The notes under the pieces are model-generated. The model made no database searches, was not told the origin of the DNA, and worked only from the letters and a program-made list of their open reading frames with translations. A stretch of DNA of 64,000 nt, taken from contig OZ018333.1 in assembly GCA_963969495.1 (NCBI GenBank), forward strand, positions 17,029,937 through 17,093,936, read 5' to 3'. Below, piece after piece: positions 59,017 to 64,000 of the stretch (position 1 is its first letter; the number at the start of each line of letters is the position of its first letter). The DNA is from Ceratothoa steindachneri. Lineage: Eukaryota; Arthropoda; Malacostraca; Isopoda; Cymothoidae. Made by a program: the position numbers and the translations under genes.

Positions 59017-59181
59017 AATGCAATGTCCCGCAGGAAAAAATAAAAAGGTGTTTTCAAGTACTTTCGAACTTTATTAAGTTCCTTATCAAGGATAACTATC
59101 CTTATCCTTGATAAGGAACTTAATAAAGTTCGAAAGTACTTGGAAACACCTTTTCATTTTTTCCTGCGGGACATTGCATTC
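59016..59181. repeat. 79-bp hairpin (inverted repeat)
   Basis: Arms 59016-59094 and 59103-59181 match at 77 of 79 positions with an 8-nt loop. The right side runs on into CTACCCTCACGTGATACT and then (TA)n. It resembles a terminal region of Penelope-like elements folded back (inference). Confidence 0.96.
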
Positions 59182-59214
59182 ATTTGCTACCCTCACGTGA
59201 TACTTTGTGAGTTT

Positions 59215-59217
<3 letters not shown>

Positions 59218-59292
<75 letters not shown>
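59218..59292. repeat. (TA)n microsatellite
   Basis: About 37 TA units. Confidence 0.97.
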
Positions 59293-59293
<1 letters not shown>

Positions 59294-59422
59294 AGAATAG
59301 CCTAGGAGACTAGTCGGAGCGCACAACTCTCCATAACCAGCCTGGGAGACCAGCTCCTGGCTCCCACAACCCCTCCCTTGACAGAGGTTTTGCGTGGGGG
59401 TGGGGGGAGCAGTGGCACTCAC

Positions 59423-59499
59423 CTCTTCTTGCCGAGGAGGAGGCTGCAGAGGTACAGCTGCTGTAGCTGCTCCGACGTCAGTTCCCCGTTGCTGTTCAT
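59423..59499 (-). CDS. Candidate small 5' coding exon, gene unassigned
   Basis: On the minus strand an ATG opens 25 codons (MNSNGELTSEQLQQLYLCSL, then LLGKK) plus two bases, ending at a consensus donor AG|GTGAGT. An in-frame stop lies eight codons upstream of the ATG, so this would be a start exon. The GC-rich, non-repetitive composition contrasts with the (TA)n and hairpins next to it. The two leftover bases fit the phase of the Homer EVH1 exon at 36654, but I do not recognise the peptide and Homer normally starts Met-Gly-Glu-Gln. It could belong to Homer as an alternative start, to another gene, or be chance. Confidence 0.3.
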
Positions 59500-59559
59500 G
59501 CTGCTGGCAGCACCTGGCTACCGGCGGCATGCCGGCCACCAGCGGGGGGCAGAACCCCC

Positions 59560-61445
59560 AAAGTTGGCACCTTGACCCCGTCAGTAGGGTGGGTGGGGGT
59601 AGTGCCGATTGGTGGCGGTTTCAGACAAGGGGTCCGCCGAGGTTGGGGGAGCGGCGATTCAATCGGGGTGCAAACCCCACAATTCTGGTGTCCTTCAGGG
59701 TCCACTCCTCCCCCTCCAATAATGGCACTGATTATCGTCCAAGTATTTTTGGCACCCAAGTGGCACTCAACCGAAATCACTGGTACTCAATTTCGCTTTA
59801 ATTCAAATCAATTTGGCGCTTCTCGTGGCACTGGTGAAGGCAAATCACCTAAGGGGCACTAGCGGACAGGTCAGGCTATTCCCCCCCACCCCTCCCTACA
59901 GTTGGTAAGGTTACGCCAGTTTGCAAGTAAAATGCATTTGGGGAAGGGGAGCAGGGGAAGGGGTCTGAGGGATTCACTGGTTGCTCACCACACAGCGACG
60001 TATCTATGATCCCCCCCCCCTCCCTCGCCCCTAAACTGGACAGGCGAGGAAGGGAAAGGGGGGGGGGGGAGTCCAGTCAGTGCATTGCGCGCGTACGCGA
60101 AACAAAAGTGTTGATGGGGGAAACCCCGCCCACAGTGGGCGGGACGTTTCATGAGCTGGACCAATCAACGAGATCGCCTCACTTAGCCCAAGAAAGACGC
60201 AGGCGCCCTATGCCAATACAGCCCTCCCTCCTTTTTCTCTTCCCCATCATATCCTTTCATGTTCGTTCGCATAACGCAAGCGTCTTCGGTTACTCATTAT
60301 TATTATTATTGAAATAAGAAGGTAATAAACATAGGCAACATTGCCAGAAAATTCTTATTTTCTTAAATGGTGAAATTAGGGTAATGGAAATCCGTAAAAA
60401 GTAGCCGGAATATCATAGGGGACTATTCGGGGTGTTATGTAACATGTGGGCTTACAAATCTTCCTAATTCACTCCCCCCGAAGATGGAATGATGGGGTGG
60501 GGTGGGACTATGAAGCTAAAAAATAAAACGGGGAGGGAGGGGTGAGGTCCCCCCAACTAGATTTGTCACGAAAATGAATGAAATCTAAGTGCACAATATC
60601 GCGACTGGCATGTTGCTCTATGTCACACACCTCCCTTTTCTGAATTAATGCGCTAAATAAATCGTCTCTCAGCCACGACATTCAGGAAACAAAATAAAAA
60701 ATTACTAAATTTCACCATTTTACGCGGGTTTCCCCAAACAACAACATTACGAACATAGAAAATGGATATCAAAAGGGTGTCTTAAATATATTGGCCTTTT
60801 CGTTTATTGTCTGAATTTAAGAAAATTGGTAACGTTCAAATAGGCGGGGGAAGAATCTGAGAAAGGGCGAAACGTGAAGAAAAAAAACACTAAATGCACC
60901 AATTATTGCATTGGGAGGGGGCGGGGAGAACTGGCCCCCACTCGATCGGCAGGGTACAACCCCCTTGGGGATCCAAAAAGAGGGAGATAAATGGGGACCA
61001 CAATATGCCTCCCACCGCATCTCAGATTCTTGAAGAAATCTAGAGAAAAATTGGCCTTTTTAATTTCGGGCTCCGGCCACGTCCGAACTTGGAAGAAAAT
61101 TTGGCACACGACCCACCCCTAACACCCCACACGAAACGGAGGAAACGTTTTTCTAAATTTAAAGAGAAAATCAACCCGTTTTTTTTATGGTGTCCCTCTG
61201 AAGAATAACTACAGTGGAATAGTCCCCCCAAATTTTTTAGCCTACAAATAGAGTATGATAAAAAAAAATATCGAAAATAATTTTCAAAAACGAAGTAGCC
61301 AGTTCAAAAAGGCGCGTTCGGCCCTGGAAGGAGATCCGCAAAGAGTGGTCAAACACGTAGCCGAAAAACCCTCAAAATAGAACGGAGGACGACTCCTTCG
61401 TACATGAACTTAAAAGAGTCCACAATTAGGTGTACACGACTCTCC
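59560..61445. other. Sequence without recognised genes
   Basis: C and G runs at 60009 and 60060. A dispersed-motif copy at 60255-60300 (GTTCGTTCGCATAACGCAAG). A GC-rich inverted pair CCCCGCCCAC-AGT-GGGCGGG near 60124. No supported coding region on either strand. Confidence 0.5.
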
Positions 61446-61449
61446 CTAG

Positions 61450-63075
61450 AACTTTTTTTATGGGGCCCATCTGGCCGCAATTATATTTAGCCTATTATTA
61501 GGTAATTTAAAAAAACAAGACGGTAAAGAAAAAAAAAAGGAAAAGGCAGGAGGAATACTCCGGCGTTAGGAGTGGAAAGGGGCGTATTCCCTCAGCACCG
61601 GAGCATGGAATCGACACCAAAGCAAGTCAAATAGATTGGAGGAGGCCAACCTCCACCACAAGTTTTGTGTACATGAACCAGACCCAAACACGCAGGGCGA
61701 GCGGCAGCGGCACAGCTCAGGTAACGTGCTCGAAGATCACCCAGACTGGAACATTCAACAAGAATGTATCGAACAGTCTGGGGGACAACGCAGCAATCAC
61801 AATAAGGCGCTGGCGAGCGCTCCATCAAATGGCGGTGCGTCCCGCGAGTGTGTCCAATTCACACATGCACAGCAATTCACATCAAACCAGCCCGTCGCAA
61901 CCGTGGCATCAAGGATACCGCGAACCATGGGTGTGGAAATTCCAATGTCCAGAGAGCAATCAGGGACCTTTGTGATTCGCTAAAGATCACAATCCGGTCT
62001 CCGAAAGGGCCACGATGTTATCTCCCGTACGAGCAGTGTATTGCAACCAGTTCGGCCGTGATGACGGAAGCAGCGCCTTTTAGAGCCCCGCTGTTTTCAA
62101 ACAGAGGGAAACGGCATGGAAACAGACACCCCACCCCCCCTGCTGGGACTTGGAGCCCTACATATATCCTGCACGGATCCAGCGTGACATGAAGTGTGCT
62201 CGAAAAAGGCCGAAAGCAATAATCCCAACGCTGTAGAAGCTCTGGAAGCAGAGGCTTGGCGACAAATATTCAAAGGTGGCACCCTCTAGGGTGGCGTTTT
62301 GTGGATAACCACAGGCACCACCGTCCCGAGATATACACCGAGTTCTCTAAGGAGTTTCCTAGTTCTAAACCTAAAGGAGTTAGGGCATGACTGGTGTCTC
62401 TCGGCAGCCTATTCACCGTCGAGATCAGCTGAGATTGCAGTAAGAGCCGTTGGCGATTGAGGGAGGTGCCGGGCTCGCGCCTACAGGCGCATGATGCACT
62501 GTGTGCGGCGCAGAACAAACGGCATCTCCCGAGCATCGACGAGTAGGCTCGATAAGTGCCTTCGAGCACTTATCGAGGTAGGTTGTGCTCGCTAAGCGAG
62601 TCTTTTGCTTCCCCCGACTCGAAACCTTCGGTGGGGAGCAAGACCACCATAAGGGGTCTTGCTTCCTGAGTCTAATGACTCGGTGTAGGCCCGTGGCCGT
62701 TTCGCTTTATGGGAAAGTCACGCTGGGGGAAAGAGAGGCAGCCCTGGTTTTAGCCAAGGCTGGGTGCGAACCCTTTAGGCTGCCGGCTCTACCAGGGGAG
62801 CGCCCTGGCTGAGTAGAACCCGCATGATAGGGTCTGAATGGGCGCGGAAACAACCGTGCTCGTAGGCCTGGAGGGGCCAAGAGTAGAGGGGGCCTTTTAA
62901 ATTGAGGCATATGACGTCCCAACGAGCAGGCTCAAAAATGCCAGGTAGTCTCTCAATGAGGGGCCCAGACGTAATCGAGGCTCCGCTCAAGCGCACTTGT
63001 GACTTTGGTCTTAGTCTGAGGAACCCCACCCGAGGGCGCCTCGGCGCCGGACGTACCAATCCAGGCCTGATCGCT
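61450..63075 (-). mobile_element. Broken copy of the non-LTR retrotransposon
   Basis: The 3' end carries GGGGCCCATCTGGCCGC (61463) and GTCAAATAGATTGGAGGAGG (61627). 61700-62550 matches the C-terminus, RNase H and RT end; 62590-62940 matches ORF1's C-terminal part; 62940-63060 matches its N-terminal part. The whole RT and endonuclease are missing. The join at 62550-62577 is a perfect 11-bp-stem hairpin. Minus orientation. Confidence 0.85.
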
Positions 63076-64000
63076 TACCGAAACGGCAAGATCCCTGATA
63101 GGGAGCTAGGGAAAAGCGTTTCAACAATTTCCCAGAATTCATGTCAACCCTAATTTGCACTCAGGCCGGGAAGATGTGCAGCTCCTCCAGGCATCAAGTG
63201 TAATAGAGTAACCCCCCCCCCACTGCTAGATATAAGGCAGTGGAAGACCCCCCCCCCCCATCTCCACGTGAATTTGTTTTTTACGTATCCCTAGGAAAGG
63301 ATAGCAAAGCACTTCCTTAATACAATGTGAGCGACTCTCAGCCAAGAATTAACGAGGACGGCACCTTACTATTTGCAGATGGGAGGAGAACCCTTCAGCC
63401 GTTGATGAAAAGTGCCAATGGGTCATAAAGAACAAGACAATTCGCATTCCTCGCATCTGAGGTAGAATGGACGTTGACAACCAGGGATGCATTGCACCAT
63501 AAAGAAGAGGGTCTGGTAGGGGCACTTCGTGCCTCAACTTAAAGAAATGAAGAGTATGAGAAACAACATACACTCCAACCCCCCATCCCCGCCTCGCACA
63601 TCTACCGGTCATCGGGCTTAAGGCTTTCGTGGAACAACACCCTAAGTTAGAGAGTTTGGTTCTATGGGGCAGGGTAGGTAATAAGGAAGGAGAGGGGTAA
63701 GCGATCACCCATTACACTACATCTCTAAATAGCAAGTTGGGGAGGTGGGGCCACTAAGAAGTAGAGTGGGTGATCGTCTATCTATTACCCTAACCCCGTG
63801 GAGCAATGGGGCCAGAAGTGCTGCCCTTCCAAGCACCATGTGTGACATACAACTCTACCGGTAAACAAGGCGAGGATTCGAGCCCCTTTCGCCGATTCAT
63901 CTTCCTCGTCCAGCCTCGAACTCAGGAGTGTCACATACAGAGCCCATTGGAGACCCCCCCCCCCCGCCGTCTGAAACCTTATAGGGGATTAAGCCGCTTC
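63076..64000. other. Sequence without recognised genes
   Basis: 63170-63340 resembles 5305-5480 and 63760-63810 resembles 5640-5700. Several C runs. No supported ORF. Confidence 0.5.

Overview
This is eukaryotic, gene-poor, repeat-dense DNA, most likely from an arthropod and perhaps a crustacean. The evidence is split exons with GT-AG borders, an arthropod-like Homer protein, long (TA)n arrays, many poly-G/poly-C runs, and abundant non-LTR, Tc1/mariner, hAT, Penelope-like and Merlin-like elements. No bacterial operons, rRNA or convincing functional tRNA genes were seen. The species is an inference.

The only host gene I can name is Homer, a postsynaptic EVH1/coiled-coil scaffold, on the minus strand. 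Six coding exons read from right to left: 36654-36498, 21839-21708, 21393-21135, 6907-6772, 1388-1052 and 961-776 (stop). Phases join at every border and give about 400 residues. The start exon (expected Met-Gly plus two bases of a codon) is not identified. A small exon-like ORF at 59423-59499 on the same strand has a good donor and the right phase to splice to the first recognised exon; it is only a candidate.

Homing in on the introns: 1.4-6.8 kb holds a G-rich tract, a broken retrotransposon copy and a 124-bp tandem repeat. 6.9-21.1 kb holds AT-rich minisatellites, a 44-bp minisatellite (9.4-10.9 kb), a decayed Tc1, an L2/CR1-like LINE split by a second Tc1, and a broken retrotransposon split by a hAT relic. 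21.8-36.5 kb is dominated by one retrotransposon family nested in itself: an old copy (23.9-36.36 kb) is interrupted by a younger 6,957-bp copy (25431-32387) with a 13-bp target-site duplication, an open 1,276-aa ORF2 and a poly(A) tail, and also by a 458-bp hAT-type MITE.

From 36.7 to 64 kb the window is repeats: further broken copies of the same retrotransposon (37.7, 41.1-44.4, 51.1, 61.5-63 kb), a degenerate multicopy ORF (39.4-41.1 kb), a tRNA-derived SINE candidate (44.9 kb), a 190-bp direct-repeat pair (45.4/46.9 kb), Tc1 and mariner-like elements seated in (TA)n arrays (47.3-50.4 and 57.1-58.5 kb), a Merlin/ISXO2-like relic (52.2-52.9 kb), a 243-bp inverted repeat (53.4-54.2 kb), a 41-bp minisatellite carrying consensus CRE sites (54.2-54.6 kb), a Penelope-like GIY-YIG fragment (56.0-56.7 kb) and two long hairpins (58.5-59.2 kb).

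The observations I rate highest are the phased CRE array, a dispersed 44-75-bp motif found at about nine places in the window, the uniform orientation of all eight retrotransposon copies, and a frame change in ORF1 kept at the same place in two copies.
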